Shown here in pieces: positions 45,854-55,275 of a DNA stretch of 64,000 bases; within the stretch, counting starts at the first letter, position 1; each line of letters begins with the position of its first letter. The position numbers and the translations under genes were made by a program. A model generated the notes under the pieces. The model saw nothing but the letters and a program-made list of their open reading frames with translations, had not been told where the DNA came from and ran no database searches. Origin of the DNA: Marivivens niveibacter (GTDB lineage: Bacteria; Pseudomonadota; Alphaproteobacteria; Rhodobacterales; Rhodobacteraceae); NCBI RefSeq assembly GCF_002150005.2, contig NZ_MSPP01000004.1, positions 124,001 through 188,000 on the forward strand. Direction: 5' to 3'.

Positions 45854-46024
45854 GGGTCACCTTGCCTTTCGTGTCAACGATATGGCGCAGCCTAGGAATT
45901 GAAAAGAGCCCGTGAAAGAACAACCGCCTCTGCGTTTTTGCACTTGAGCGGGCAGTGACGCTGTGACCTTCGCTTTACCGTCCATCTGAAATCATCGCGC
46001 GCGCAGCAATTCGAAAAATATGCC

Positions 46025-46165
46025 CTAACGCTTTGATCGACAGCGGTCAGAGCAATATTTGACCTTGTCCCAGACCTTTGCCCATTTTTTACGCCACGTG
46101 AATGGTCGCCCACAGGTTGCGCAGGTCTTTTGCGGCAGGTCGGATTTTTTGACGGCTTTGGGCAT
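46025..46165 (-). CDS. DUF2256 zinc-finger-like small protein
   Basis: A 46-residue basic protein: begins [15 protein letters not shown] and contains two cysteine pairs, [15 protein letters not shown] and [11 protein letters not shown], which look like a zinc finger. It matches the DUF2256 family, which is characteristically encoded beside photolyase/cryptochrome genes. Its ATG overlaps the photolyase stop by one base (TAATG), so it is co-translated with it. A nucleic-acid or protein partner of the photolyase is a fair guess but unproven. Confidence 0.85.
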   Translation of the reverse strand: MPKAVKKSDLPQKTCATCGRPFTWRKKWAKVWDKVKYCSDRCRSKR

Positions 46166-47619
46166 TAGAGGTCGAAACTCAGCTGGTTTTTATCGGTGGG
46201 TTTGCGGCGCGGGCTGCGCATTTTTCTGCTGGCGTGTTTTCGGATTACAGCGGCAGAGTGGTGGCGCGCGTCAGCGCTGCGCCTGACCGACCAGATGCGA
46301 TCGCGCGCCTCGCGGGCGGCGAGCACGGGATCAACGATCGCATGAGGATAGGTCCGGCCCAGTATACGGCCTGCGTCCGCCCAAAGCCACGGTTCTTGCA
46401 GATAGGCATCAGGCACATCACGCAACTCTGGCACCCAGCGGCGGGTAAAGGCGCCCGTTGGATCCTGATCTTTGCCCTGTTTAATCGGGTTATAGATACG
46501 GGGCGTATTGATACCCGTCGTGCCCGACTGCATCTGCACCTGCGACCAATGGATCCCCGGTTCATAATCCGTGAACATACGCGCCAAATGCAACGCTGGC
46601 GCGCGCCAGTCCATCCATAGGTGATAGGAAGCGATGCTCATCACCATGGATCGCATACGGAAATTGAGCCACCCCGTGGCGTACAGCGACCGCATACAGG
46701 CATCGACAAAGGGCAGCCCCGTTTCGCCTGCGGCCCACGCCTGTAACCGTTCTGGATTGGGGTCGCGCAGGCCTTCGAACGCGGGGTTCATGCAACGGGT
46801 TTCGATCTCTGGTTCGTCCTCTAGTTTTTGGACGAAATGGTCGCGCCACGCGAGCCGCGACTGGAATGAACGATAGCTATTCGCCCACCCTGCCCCTGCC
46901 CCCGCCTGATGACGGGCCGTAGTTTGCACAACTTCGCCGATCGACAGTGTGCCCAGCGCGATGTGGGGCGATAGCCGCGAACAGGCCCATTCACCGTCCA
47001 AAGGGCTGCTCATGGCGCGTTGATAGGTACGACCGCGGCGGGTCAGGAAACTGTCCAGCAGATCCAGCCCCGCCTGACGCCCGCCAGATTGGGGGATGCA
47101 GGCATCGAATGGGCCATTTGGGATGGGATCGGAACGCAGATTGACCGCGCTGATGGCAGGTTCAGAAATCAAGGGCTGCGCGACGAACCAATCCCGCTGC
47201 GATTGCCAGCGTCCCCGTCCGCCCAGCCGCCGTTTGACGCCGCATTGGGTGTATTCGTCGAACTGCACCCCGTTCGCGCGGGCCCAGTCGATCACGCGAA
47301 GATCGCGGGCATAGGTCCACGCGTTTCCGGTTTCTTCATGCGCAACGATCCGCGTTGCGCATGTTTCGCGGACCAGCTGCGCCAGTTGGTCGACCGCATC
47401 GCCGACGCGGATCACCAGATCGCCGCCGCGCGCGCGCAGGTCGTCGCGCAATTCAATCACGGACTGGACCAAAAACCGAAATTGCCGCCCTGATGTGTCG
47501 GGCTGCGTCCAATATTCGGGTTCGAAAATATACGTACAAACAGCATCGGCGCCAGCAAAAGCCAGCGCCGGATGGTCGTGCAATCGCAAGTCGCGCTTAA
47601 ACCAAACGATTGCGGTCAT
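46165..47619 (-). CDS. cryptochrome/photolyase-family flavoprotein
   Basis: A 484-residue FAD-binding photolyase-like protein, expected to repair UV-induced pyrimidine dimers or sense blue light. It starts [18 protein letters not shown] (photolyase N-terminal Rossmann domain). The FAD domain includes [53 protein letters not shown] and [20 protein letters not shown]. The tail after about residue 445 is Arg/Lys-rich. The NPIKQxKDxDPxG segment resembles cry-DASH-like proteins more than class I CPD photolyases, so the exact subclass is open. Flanked by two tiny co-transcribed genes. Confidence 0.9.
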   Translation of the reverse strand: MTAIVWFKRDLRLHDHPALAFAGADAVCTYIFEPEYWTQPDTSGRQFRFLVQSVIELRDDLRARGGDLVIRVGDAVDQLAQLVRETCATRIVAHEETGNAWTYARDLRVIDWARANGVQFDEYTQCGVKRRLGGRGRWQSQRDWFVAQPLISEPAISAVNLRSDPIPNGPFDACIPQSGGRQAGLDLLDSFLTRRGRTYQRAMSSPLDGEWACSRLSPHIALGTLSIGEVVQTTARHQAGAGAGWANSYRSFQSRLAWRDHFVQKLEDEPEIETRCMNPAFEGLRDPNPERLQAWAAGETGLPFVDACMRSLYATGWLNFRMRSMVMSIASYHLWMDWRAPALHLARMFTDYEPGIHWSQVQMQSGTTGINTPRIYNPIKQGKDQDPTGAFTRRWVPELRDVPDAYLQEPWLWADAGRILGRTYPHAIVDPVLAAREARDRIWSVRRSADARHHSAAVIRKHASRKMRSPRRKPTDKNQLSFDL

Positions 47620-47624
47620 TGGGG

Positions 47625-47798
47625 TTAATACGTCGCTACAGCCGCAGGTTCGGCATCTGGGCCTTCGGCATTCGAAAATGCGCCGCCCAAAATGGCGACC
47701 AGCATCAAAATACCGACGGCAGCGGCCAGTTTAATACCCCACAGCGATGGTTTGTGTTGACGTTCCTGTTTTTCAATATTGGTGTCAGGAGCGGACAT
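47625..47798 (-). CDS. 57-residue single-pass membrane protein upstream of the photolyase
   Basis: A small protein beginning MSAPDTNIEKQERQHKPSLW with one hydrophobic helix (LAAAVGILMLVAILGGAF, about residues 24-41) and a short acidic Ala-rich tail. A good GGAAAG ribosome site lies 5 bases before the ATG, and the stop is 5 bp before the photolyase start, so it is the first gene of that operon. No family is recognised. The topology suggests a short inner-membrane protein. Confidence 0.7.
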   Translation of the reverse strand: MSAPDTNIEKQERQHKPSLWGIKLAAAVGILMLVAILGGAFSNAEGPDAEPAAVATY

Positions 47799-47908
47799 AT
47801 GTCTTTCCTTTCTTTTAATTTGATCAAAAGCGTTGAAGCCTATTGCTCTTCGACATACCTAGCTAGAACAGTTGCACTGAAATTCAATTCACGACTTTGG
47901 AGACGGCG

Positions 47909-50458
47909 ATGAAAGACGACGCGAAGCAGACGATTTATTTAAAGGATTACAAACCTTTCGCTTACGTCGTTGAGGATGTTCACCTGACCTTTGCGCTGCA
48001 CCCAACGGCAACGCGCGTCGTGTCACGCATTCAATTTGCGCCGACAGAAACCGCTGACGGCGTGATGTTCCTACATGGCGAAGACCTGACGCTGATCAGT
48101 GCCGCGATTGATGGCGAACCAGCAAGCTATCGCAAGGTATCGGGCGGTATCGAAGTTGACGTGCCCGATGGCCCGTTCACTTGGCAGGCCGAGGTTGAAA
48201 TCAGCCCATCAACCAACACCGCGCTAGAGGGCCTGTATATGTCCAGCGGCATGTACTGCACCCAATGCGAGGCCGAAGGGTTCCGCAAAATCACCTACTA
48301 CCCTGACCGTCCCGATGTAATGGCCCCTTTCACCGTGCGTATTGAATCGGACATGCCTGTGCTGTTGTCCAACGGCAACCCGCAGGCATCGGGCGACGGC
48401 TGGGCCGAATGGCATGACCCATGGCCAAAACCTGCGTATCTGTTTGCGCTAGTCGCGGGCGAATTGGTCAACCACGCGGGTCAGTTCACCACAATGTCGG
48501 GCAAGGACGTGGAATTGAACATCTGGGTCCGCCCCGCTGACATCAACAAATGCGAATTCGGCATGGGCGCCCTGATCCGATCCATGAAATGGGACGAAGA
48601 GGTCTATGGCCGCGAATACGATCTGGACGTGTTCAACATCGTCGCCGTTGATGATTTCAACATGGGCGCGATGGAAAACAAGGGTCTGAATATTTTCAAT
48701 TCGTCCTGCGTTTTGGCATCGCCCGAAACATCGACCGACGCGAATTTCGAACGGATCGAGGCGATCATCGCCCACGAATATTTCCACAACTGGACCGGCA
48801 ACCGCATCACCTGCCGCGATTGGTTCCAGCTGTGCCTCAAAGAAGGGCTGACCGTTTTCCGCGACCAGACGTTCACTGGCGACATGCGATCCCACGCGGT
48901 GAAACGCATCGACGACGTGATCACCCTGCGCGCCCGTCAATTCCGCGAAGATCAAGGGCCTTTGGCACACCCGGTCCGTCCAGAAAGCTTTGTCGAGATC
49001 AACAATTTCTACACCGTCACCGTCTATGAAAAAGGCGCTGAAGTGATCGGCATGTTGAAACGCCTGGTCGGCGATGCGGCGTATAAAAAGGCGCTGAACC
49101 TGTATTTTGACCGCCACGACGGCGATGCGGCCACGATCGAAGACTGGCTAAAAGTGTTTGAGGATGTCACGGGCCGCGATCTGTCGCAGTTCAAACTGTG
49201 GTATTCACAAGCGGGCACGCCGCATCTGCATGTGACCGATAGCTATGACAACGGCACCTATTCGCTGACGCTGCGCCAATCGCACAAACCCAGCCCCAAC
49301 CAGACCGACAAACAGCCCATGGTGATCCCTGTAGCGGTTGGCCTGCTATCGCCCAACGGGGACGAAGTCGTGCCGACCCAAGTGTTGGAACTGACCGAAG
49401 TCGAACAAACGTTCACTTTTGACGGGCTGGCATCCAAACCGATCCCGTCGATCCTGCGCGATTTCTCTGCGCCTGTGGTGCTACATCAGGATCAATCGGA
49501 TGCGGATCGTGAATTCCTGCTGGCGAATGACACCGACCCGTTCAACAAATGGGAATCGGGCCGCATGCTGGCGCGTGACACTCTGCTGGACATGATCGAA
49601 AACGATGCCGCGCCAAATGCCAACTATCTGGCGGCATTGGACCGCGCGCTGAACGACGAAACGACCGATCCTGCGTTCCGCGCCCTGCTGCTGGCGTTGC
49701 CAACGATCGACGACCTAAGCCAAGAGATCGCATCCAAAGGCGGCACTCCTGACCCGACTGCGATCTACGATGCCCGCCGCGCTCTACGCGGGGCCATTGC
49801 GCGCCACTGCGGCGATACGCTGACTTCGCTGTACAAAACGCATCAGGTCACGGGCGCTTATGTGCCAGACGCCGAAACGGGCGGCAAACGGGCGCTGACC
49901 AACGCGGCGCTGTCGCTGATCAGCCTGTTGGACAACGGCGATACCGCCCGCACCCAATATGCCGCCGCCGACAACATGACCCAAGAATTGGCTGCCCTGT
50001 CCGCCCTGATCCAAATCGGCGCGGCGGAAACCGAACTGGCCGATTTCGCGGACCGTTGGAAAGACGACCGTTTGGTCATGGACAAATGGTTCAGCCTGCA
50101 AACCGCGCTTTGCGAACCGCAAGACGCCGCGAAAATTGCGGACACGCTGACCAAACACCCAGATTTCGATTGGAAAAACCCGAACCGGTTCCGGTCGCTG
50201 TTCGGCGGGCTGATTTCCAACACCGCGGGTTTCCACGCCGCGGATGGCAGCGCCTATATCCTGTTGACCGACTGGCTGATCAAACTGGATGCGGCTAACC
50301 CGCAGACTGCGGCGCGCGTGTCGTCCGCATTTGATACTTGGACCCGCTATGACGAAGGCCGCAAGCTGATCATTAAAACTCAGCTGGACAGAATTTTGGC
50401 AACCGAAGGCATCAGCCCCGACATGGCCGAAATGGTCGGTCGCATGGCCAAAGCGTAA
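47909..50458 (+). CDS. pepN: aminopeptidase N (PepN)
   Basis: An M1-family zinc aminopeptidase that removes N-terminal residues from peptides in the cytoplasm. The 849-residue protein has the exopeptidase motif GAMENKGLNIF and the zinc site HEYFHNWTGNR (HExxH at residues 289-293, with the third ligand in LCLKEGLTVF). C-terminal helical domains match PepN-type proteins (SALIQIGAAE, DWKNPNRFRSLFGG). ATG at 47909 has GGAG 7 bases upstream; a TTG 12 bases earlier is not needed. A terminator follows at once. Confidence 0.96.
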   Translation: MKDDAKQTIYLKDYKPFAYVVEDVHLTFALHPTATRVVSRIQFAPTETADGVMFLHGEDLTLISAAIDGEPASYRKVSGGIEVDVPDGPFTWQAEVEISPSTNTALEGLYMSSGMYCTQCEAEGFRKITYYPDRPDVMAPFTVRIESDMPVLLSNGNPQASGDGWAEWHDPWPKPAYLFALVAGELVNHAGQFTTMSGKDVELNIWVRPADINKCEFGMGALIRSMKWDEEVYGREYDLDVFNIVAVDDFNMGAMENKGLNIFNSSCVLASPETSTDANFERIEAIIAHEYFHNWTGNRITCRDWFQLCLKEGLTVFRDQTFTGDMRSHAVKRIDDVITLRARQFREDQGPLAHPVRPESFVEINNFYTVTVYEKGAEVIGMLKRLVGDAAYKKALNLYFDRHDGDAATIEDWLKVFEDVTGRDLSQFKLWYSQAGTPHLHVTDSYDNGTYSLTLRQSHKPSPNQTDKQPMVIPVAVGLLSPNGDEVVPTQVLELTEVEQTFTFDGLASKPIPSILRDFSAPVVLHQDQSDADREFLLANDTDPFNKWESGRMLARDTLLDMIENDAAPNANYLAALDRALNDETTDPAFRALLLALPTIDDLSQEIASKGGTPDPTAIYDARRALRGAIARHCGDTLTSLYKTHQVTGAYVPDAETGGKRALTNAALSLISLLDNGDTARTQYAAADNMTQELAALSALIQIGAAETELADFADRWKDDRLVMDKWFSLQTALCEPQDAAKIADTLTKHPDFDWKNPNRFRSLFGGLISNTAGFHAADGSAYILLTDWLIKLDAANPQTAARVSSAFDTWTRYDEGRKLIIKTQLDRILATEGISPDMAEMVGRMAKA

Positions 50459-50464
50459 AACGAA

Positions 50465-50490
50465 AGGCGCCCAATCGGGCGCCTTTTTTT
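50465..50490 (+). terminator. rho-independent terminator after pepN
   Basis: AGGCGCCC-aatc-GGGCGCCT followed by six more T. It lies 6 bp after the pepN stop and borders the 3' end of the convergent lipoprotein gene. Confidence 0.92.
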
Positions 50491-51080
50491 CATCCTTGGC
50501 AGTAGGGTTGGCTACTGGTCCAATCGACCATGTCCTGCCGTTTTCTATCGCTGACAAATGGGCCCCAATCGGCAGCCAAACCTTTGCGTCCGGTACCGAC
50601 ATATCCATCACGCGGAACGGTCACTGCGGCGATACGAACGGCACAGGACAGGTTGGCTGAACCGTCTTTCAACTCCTCGACCGTTTGCGCGTTGCACCCG
50701 TATCCGCGCGCCGTGCGCGGGTCGATCTGGACCAACCCGATCCACGCGCCGCCGCCGCCCGATGCGCGAGGGTTCCAAGTGCTTTCGTGTTTTGCCAGCG
50801 ACGACAAAAGCCCAGCCCAGAATGCCGCGCGCTCTGGCTCTGTTGCCTCTGGATAATTGGGACACCATTCATCGATGTCTTCGGGCACTAATTCCAACAG
50901 CGGGCTGCCCATCGTGGAAATCGCTGTCAGGGTGGTTTCTGTCCATTCTTCGGCTTCGGGACGGTGGTCCCATTGCATCAGCGGCAACGCGGCCGGCTCC
51001 GGCTCTATTTCAATCGTGGGGTTTGCGAACCCTGCACACCCCATCAAAGCCAAGACAGGAACCAGACCAAATAACCGCAT
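50490..51080 (-). CDS. transglycosylase SLT-like lipoprotein
   Basis: A 196-residue predicted lipoprotein. The signal peptide [15 protein letters not shown] ends in a lipobox (ALMGC, lipidation at Cys15). The mature part has a soluble-lytic-transglycosylase-like core: [18 protein letters not shown] (putative catalytic glutamate in HES), then [15 protein letters not shown], and late cysteines that could be disulfide-bonded. It may trim peptidoglycan from the periplasmic face. The domain is short, so cleavage activity is likely rather than certain. Convergent with pepN. Confidence 0.8.
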   Translation of the reverse strand: MRLFGLVPVLALMGCAGFANPTIEIEPEPAALPLMQWDHRPEAEEWTETTLTAISTMGSPLLELVPEDIDEWCPNYPEATEPERAAFWAGLLSSLAKHESTWNPRASGGGGAWIGLVQIDPRTARGYGCNAQTVEELKDGSANLSCAVRIAAVTVPRDGYVGTGRKGLAADWGPFVSDRKRQDMVDWTSSQPYCQG

Positions 51081-51250
51081 CTTTCGACACCAAAACTGTT
51101 AAATACTGCCATCGCATTGCCCAAAGCCCTCAAACCTGTCGAGTCATTTTGGATTTACCCCCCTCTTTTCGGCTAACTTGCGCCTACCGCCCCTTGCCGC
51201 GCCGCGCCAAAAACCATAACACAGGGCCGTTGCCGAAAAGGGATCTGAAT

Positions 51251-52762
51251 ATGCTCGACCTCACTTATGACGCCCCAAAACCCAAAACGATTGCTGGCGC
51301 GACTGGCGATTGGGAACTGGTGATTGGCCTCGAAGTGCACGCGCAAGTCGCGACCAAAGCAAAACTGTTTTCCGGTGCCTCGACCCAGTTCGGCGCCGAA
51401 CCGAATTCCAACGTGGCATTCGTGGACGCAGGCATGCCCGGCATGCTGCCCGTCATCAACGAAGGCTGTATTGAACAGGCCGTTCGCACGGGTCTGGGCC
51501 TAAAGGCCGAAATCAACCTGTGGTCCGCCTTTGACCGCAAAAACTATTTCTACCCTGACCTTCCGCAGGGCTATCAGATTTCGCAGCTGTACCACCCCAT
51601 CGTGGGCGAAGGCGAAGTTCTAGTTGAACTGGGCAACGGCACCGCGCGCCGTGTCCGCATCGAACGCATCCACCTAGAACAGGACGCAGGCAAATCGATC
51701 CACGACATGGATCCGAACATGTCGTTTGTTGACCTGAACCGCACCGGCGTTGCGCTGATGGAAATCGTGTCGCGCCCAGACATCCGCGGCCCAGAAGAGG
51801 CCGCAGCATACGTCGGCAAACTGCGCCAGATCATGCGTTATTTGGGCACCTGTGACGGCAACATGCAGAACGGCAACCTGCGTGCAGACGTTAACGTGTC
51901 TGTCTGCCGTCCGGGCGACTATGAAAAATTCATGGAAACCGGCGATTTCGGCGTTCTGGGAACCCGCTGCGAGATCAAGAACATGAACTCCATGCGTTTC
52001 ATTCAGGCCGCGATCGATTACGAGGCACGCCGCCAGATCGCTCTGATCGAAGACGGCAAAGAGGTTGTTCAGGAAACCCGTCTGTACGACGCGGACAAAA
52101 ACGAAACTCGCTCGATGCGTTCCAAAGAAGAAGCGCACGACTATCGTTATTTCCCTGATCCCGACCTGCTGCCTTTGGAAATCGAACAGGCTTGGGTCGA
52201 TGATATCGCCGCATCCCTGCCCGAACTGCCAGACGACAAGAAAGCCCGTTTCATCAACGACATGGGCTTATCAGACTATGACGCTTCGGTTTTGACCGCT
52301 GACGTTGCCAACGCAGACTTTTTCGAAAAAGTCGCCGAAGGCCGCGATGGCAAACTGTCGGCAAACTGGGTGATCAACGAACTGTTCGGCCGTCTGAAAA
52401 AAGACGACAAAGACATCACCGACAGCCCTGTTTCGCCTGAACAGCTGGGCAAAATCATCGGCCTAATCCAGTCGGATGCCATTTCGGGCAAGATCGCTAA
52501 AGATCTGTTCGAAATCGTCTACACCGAAGGCGGCGACCCAGAAGCCATCGTCGAAGAGCGCGGCATGAAGCAGGTCACAGACACTGGCGCGATTGAAGCC
52601 GCCGTTGACGAAGTGATCGCCAACAACCCGGATCAGGTTGAAAAAGCCAAGGCCAACCCGAAACTGGCAGGCTGGTTTGTCGGTCAGGTGATGAAAGCCA
52701 CCGGCGGTAAGGCAAACCCAAAGGCGGTCAACGAACTGGTTATGAAAAAACTGGCCCAGTAA
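51251..52762 (+). CDS. gatB: aspartyl/glutamyl-tRNA amidotransferase subunit B (GatB)
   Basis: It carries the kinase and tRNA-binding part of the GatCAB amidotransferase, which makes Gln-tRNA(Gln) and/or Asn-tRNA(Asn) by transamidation. The 503-residue protein has [20 protein letters not shown] near residue 24, the core [34 protein letters not shown] and [11 protein letters not shown], and a C-terminal YqeY-like tail ([18 protein letters not shown], in part). The frame is open 231 codons upstream, but that is untranslated leader and antisense to the lipoprotein. gatC and gatA are not adjacent. Confidence 0.96.
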   Translation: MLDLTYDAPKPKTIAGATGDWELVIGLEVHAQVATKAKLFSGASTQFGAEPNSNVAFVDAGMPGMLPVINEGCIEQAVRTGLGLKAEINLWSAFDRKNYFYPDLPQGYQISQLYHPIVGEGEVLVELGNGTARRVRIERIHLEQDAGKSIHDMDPNMSFVDLNRTGVALMEIVSRPDIRGPEEAAAYVGKLRQIMRYLGTCDGNMQNGNLRADVNVSVCRPGDYEKFMETGDFGVLGTRCEIKNMNSMRFIQAAIDYEARRQIALIEDGKEVVQETRLYDADKNETRSMRSKEEAHDYRYFPDPDLLPLEIEQAWVDDIAASLPELPDDKKARFINDMGLSDYDASVLTADVANADFFEKVAEGRDGKLSANWVINELFGRLKKDDKDITDSPVSPEQLGKIIGLIQSDAISGKIAKDLFEIVYTEGGDPEAIVEERGMKQVTDTGAIEAAVDEVIANNPDQVEKAKANPKLAGWFVGQVMKATGGKANPKAVNELVMKKLAQ

Positions 52763-52782
52763 AACGGACCAACCAACGAAAA

Positions 52783-52811
52783 AGGCGGCCTTAATCGGCC
52801 GCCTTTTTTTG
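52783..52811 (+). terminator. rho-independent terminator after gatB
   Basis: AGGCGGCC-ttaatc-GGCCGCCT followed by six further T, 21 bp after the gatB stop. Confidence 0.92.
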
Positions 52812-52922
52812 CACCCAGACAATACATAAAATTCTTTTCATCTCTTTCGTATAGGGCCTGCGTCCATTTTCATTCGTTGCGCGTATCATGATTCAGGACG
52901 GATAGAATTTGGGGAGAAGTTC

Positions 52923-53141
52923 ATGGAACATTCGTTGCGGTCAATGCGCTTGAAGATGATGGGGATCTGCTTTGTAGGCGTCCACATTCCACTGACAGTG
53001 CTGTGTTTCTACGCTGTTTTAAACGGCCTAGCTGGGCTGGAAACCGTGTTGGTCACCACGTTAATTTCAACAATTGTTGGAACACTGGGCGCGCTATACG
53101 GCGTCAATGCAGTCTTTAACCGATTGTCGGCCGCACTTTAG
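52923..53141 (+). CDS. small two-helix membrane protein
   Basis: A 72-residue protein with two hydrophobic segments (about 12-34 and 39-62) joined by a short loop. It starts MEHSLRSMRLKMMGICF, with GGGGAG 5-6 bases before the ATG. No domain is recognised; similar stretches occur as N-terminal anchors of signalling proteins, but no such domain follows. Its stop overlaps by 4 bp the 3' end of the convergent anti-sigma-like gene. Confidence 0.6.
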   Translation: MEHSLRSMRLKMMGICFVGVHIPLTVLCFYAVLNGLAGLETVLVTTLISTIVGTLGALYGVNAVFNRLSAAL

Positions 53142-53470
53142 TCGCCGACCAAAAACAATAGACCTAACTTTAATGCAATCAGTCCAGTGATGATTATTCC
53201 GATCCACTGGACTGGTGTCAGTAGTGGCAGTCCAAATTTTCGATACCACGGCTCTGCAAACAACCGTTTTTCTATTTTGTCAAATGCAGCCAAGGGCGGC
53301 GGGCATGCCGTGAATTGGGTATCCATGCGCGCCAGTCTGCATTCCCACGACTGTATTTCGACCCTCAGACGATAATCATACAAAGACCGTAAAGCCACGA
53401 GCCGCCGTTTCGCAGGCGAATGCATCCGCAATACATGTTCAGCAGCAATTACTGATAGGTCATCGTGCAT
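53138..53470 (-). CDS. divergent paralog of the neighbouring anti-sigma factor
   Basis: A 110-residue protein with the same plan as the anti-sigma factor encoded 138 bp upstream: an N-terminal helical domain of about 70 residues and one C-terminal membrane helix (about 87-108). Corresponding pieces are DDLSVIAAEHVLRM versus DDIALAAEYSLGLL, EIQSWECRLARM versus MVDDWDAQFSEL and FDKIEKRLFAEP versus MPQIEQQLFGQT. It has lost the acidic character and has many Arg instead. Probably a duplicated, re-specialised regulator. No sigma factor of its own is adjacent. Inference from similarity of pattern, not an alignment score. Confidence 0.6.
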   Translation of the reverse strand: MHDDLSVIAAEHVLRMHSPAKRRLVALRSLYDYRLRVEIQSWECRLARMDTQFTACPPPLAAFDKIEKRLFAEPWYRKFGLPLLTPVQWIGIIITGLIALKLGLLFLVGD

Positions 53471-53490
53471 AATCTAAAGTCCCGCAGTAA

Positions 53491-53536
53491 AGAAAAGCCG
53501 TCCGCGGCAAAAGATGGGTGGGGGCACCGCGGACGG
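53491..53536 (-). terminator. terminator between the anti-sigma factor and its paralog
   Basis: Perfect 10-bp arms CCGTCCGCGG (53498-53507) and CCGCGGACGG (53527-53536) with a 19-nt loop; the minus strand continues CTTTTCTTTACTG. It separates the sigma/anti-sigma unit from the second anti-sigma-like gene. Confidence 0.7.
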
Positions 53537-53608
53537 AGTTGGGTGTAAGCGAAGTTACAACCATGGATACGCGGGCTATGTGGATTAGTTGCAGTGACGC
53601 GAGGTTTT

Positions 53609-53947
53609 TTAATTTAGCGTGATAAGCAGTATCGCTTTGACCAATACCAAAGCCAGCACACCAAGCAGCGCCAATTTCCATAGCGCAACACCCGCGAATA
53701 GCCGTTCCAGCAGCGGCCTGCGGGTTTGCCCGAACAATTGTTGTTCGATTTGCGGCATAACGTTGGGCGCCTGCACGGTTTCAAATTCGCCATTCAGTTC
53801 GGAAAATTGCGCGTCCCAATCATCAACCATTGCGGCTAGGGTCGGGTCACTAGAAATCCGCGCCGCAAATGCATCGCGTGCGTTGCCATCTAACAGGCCC
53901 AAAGAATATTCAGCGGCTAGCGCGATATCATCAGTTTGATCTGTCAT
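53609..53947 (-). CDS. short membrane-anchored anti-sigma factor
   Basis: A 112-residue protein beginning MTDQTDDIALAAEYSLGLLD, the typical start of RskA/ChrR-like anti-sigma domains, with an ARDAFAARISSDPTLAAMVD helix (the arm that grips the sigma factor) and a single C-terminal membrane helix (about 89-111). It lacks the large periplasmic domain of RskA and the zinc motif HxxxCxxC. Its ATG at 53947 overlaps the sigma-factor stop by 4 bp (ATGA), as expected for a co-translated inhibitor. The sensing part may be the membrane helix itself or another protein. Confidence 0.82.
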   Translation of the reverse strand: MTDQTDDIALAAEYSLGLLDGNARDAFAARISSDPTLAAMVDDWDAQFSELNGEFETVQAPNVMPQIEQQLFGQTRRPLLERLFAGVALWKLALLGVLALVLVKAILLITLN

Positions 53948-54498
53948 TCTTTGGTATCCATACAATCCCGCAGCCGCTTTAGCGACCGACGTAGCCAAGA
54001 CCGTACCGTGTTAAGTGGTGTCCCCAAAGCGTCGGACAGTTCTTGATAACTATAACCATCCAAATACGCTTTGCGCACAGCCCAACTATGTTTGTCATCC
54101 AAAAGTGATAAGCAATGGGCCAGATTCCGCCCAAGGTCGGCATTCAGCGCAATATCTTCGGACGATGTGGTCGTACCGCCATTTCGTTCATCGATAAGGT
54201 CGGTTTGCGGGCGCCGGCTTTGTTTGCGGATGTTATCAATCGCTGTATTTCGGGCGATCGAAATCAACCACGTTGATGCCTTGGCTTTTGACGCATCGAA
54301 AGATGGCGCATACCGCCAAACTTTGACGAACACTTCCTGCAACAAATCTTCGGCTAGGGAACGGTCGCGGGTGATGCGTAACAAAACGCCGAAAACCAAT
54401 GACGAATGGTGTTCATAGAACAGCTTGAAAGCGGCGCGTGATCCTGCCGCTACGTCTCCCAAAAGCTTGTCGGACTCTTGGTCCTGTCCATTCGGCAT
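53944..54498 (-). CDS. ECF-type RNA polymerase sigma factor
   Basis: A 184-residue extracytoplasmic-function sigma factor. Region 2 reads RSLAEDLLQEVFVKVWRYAPSF with a -10 recognition helix in ASTWLISIARNTAIDNIRKQ, and region 4 has VRKAYLDGYSYQELSDALGTPLNTVRSWLRRSLKRL (shown in two parts here for length: LDGYSYQELSDALGTP and NTVRSWLRRSLKRL). It is followed by its anti-sigma factor in a 4-bp overlap. CGGAGG is a good ribosome site 6 bases before the ATG. I could not pick out an autoregulated promoter in the 96 bp upstream. Confidence 0.93.
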   Translation of the reverse strand: MPNGQDQESDKLLGDVAAGSRAAFKLFYEHHSSLVFGVLLRITRDRSLAEDLLQEVFVKVWRYAPSFDASKAKASTWLISIARNTAIDNIRKQSRRPQTDLIDERNGGTTTSSEDIALNADLGRNLAHCLSLLDDKHSWAVRKAYLDGYSYQELSDALGTPLNTVRSWLRRSLKRLRDCMDTKE

Positions 54499-54594
54499 CT
54501 TTGTCCTCCGAACGTTTCTTTATGCGTTGATTGACCTTAGGTCCAGCGCCTTAAAACAAATCTGTTCGGGTGTTGCGCAGCAGTCAAACAGCGA

Positions 54595-55104
54595 TCAGCC
54601 AAAAATAGCGTCCTTATGGTCAGCAAGATAAATGCGCAGCCACGGTGTAAATTTTTCAGGCGCTTCCGTAATCGCGCGGTCCAGCTGTTCAAAGGTCATC
54701 CACTGTGTCGCTTCGACCTCGTCTGGATTTAGGGTGACAATCGGATCGCCCTGCCCCACGAATACATCAACGCATTCGTGTTCGGTTAATCCGCCCCCAA
54801 CATCCGCGCGGTATTCGACGTGCTCTCTTAACTCGAGCGTTACGCCAGTGATGCCCAGTTCCTGTTCCAACCGCCGATATGCGCAGTCCAATGACGGCTC
54901 GTTCCAATGCGGATGCGTACAACAGGTGTTCGCCCATAACCCGGGCGTATGGTATTTTGACAGCGCACGCTGTTGCAGCAATATGCCTTTGTCGCTGGTG
55001 ATGAACACGCTGACAGCCGGATGGCGCAATCCCCGCTGGTGGACTTCTAATTTGTCCACGGGCGTCAACACACCATCAATCCATGCAGGTATTAAATTAT
55101 CCAT
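54595..55104 (-). CDS. idi: isopentenyl-diphosphate delta-isomerase, type 1
   Basis: A Nudix-fold enzyme that interconverts isopentenyl and dimethylallyl diphosphate for isoprenoid synthesis. The 169-residue protein has the active-site cysteine in GLWANTCCTHPHW, the metal-binding ERRLEQELGITG-type Nudix helix (YRRLEQELG), and the catalytic-glutamate region GGLTEHECVDVF. ATG at 55104 gives MDNLIPAWIDG, close to the usual start; two further in-frame ATGs at 55113 and 55140 are possible. It lies upstream of the sigma-factor gene by 96 bp. Confidence 0.93.
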   Translation of the reverse strand: MDNLIPAWIDGVLTPVDKLEVHQRGLRHPAVSVFITSDKGILLQQRALSKYHTPGLWANTCCTHPHWNEPSLDCAYRRLEQELGITGVTLELREHVEYRADVGGGLTEHECVDVFVGQGDPIVTLNPDEVEATQWMTFEQLDRAITEAPEKFTPWLRIYLADHKDAIFG

Positions 55105-55275
55105 GGCGGCCATGTGCCAAATTTCAGCGTAATGATCCATAGGGCATTGGCCCCCGTATACGTTTGACGCGACGGATTGGCGCGGGGGGCTTCTCCCTTT
55201 CGCAATATAGGACTAATGTCGCCCTCAGCAGCCAAACCCGCACAAACAGCGGGCACAGCAAAAGGAGCTAACCTT

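Noticed and set aside
45892-46113. 73-codon minus-strand frame beyond the photolyase operon
   Set aside because: It overlaps the DUF2256 gene in another frame, lacks a ribosome site and resembles no family.
50558-51250. 231-codon upstream extension of gatB
   Set aside because: It is antisense to the lipoprotein gene and the conserved GatB sequence begins just after the ATG at 51251.
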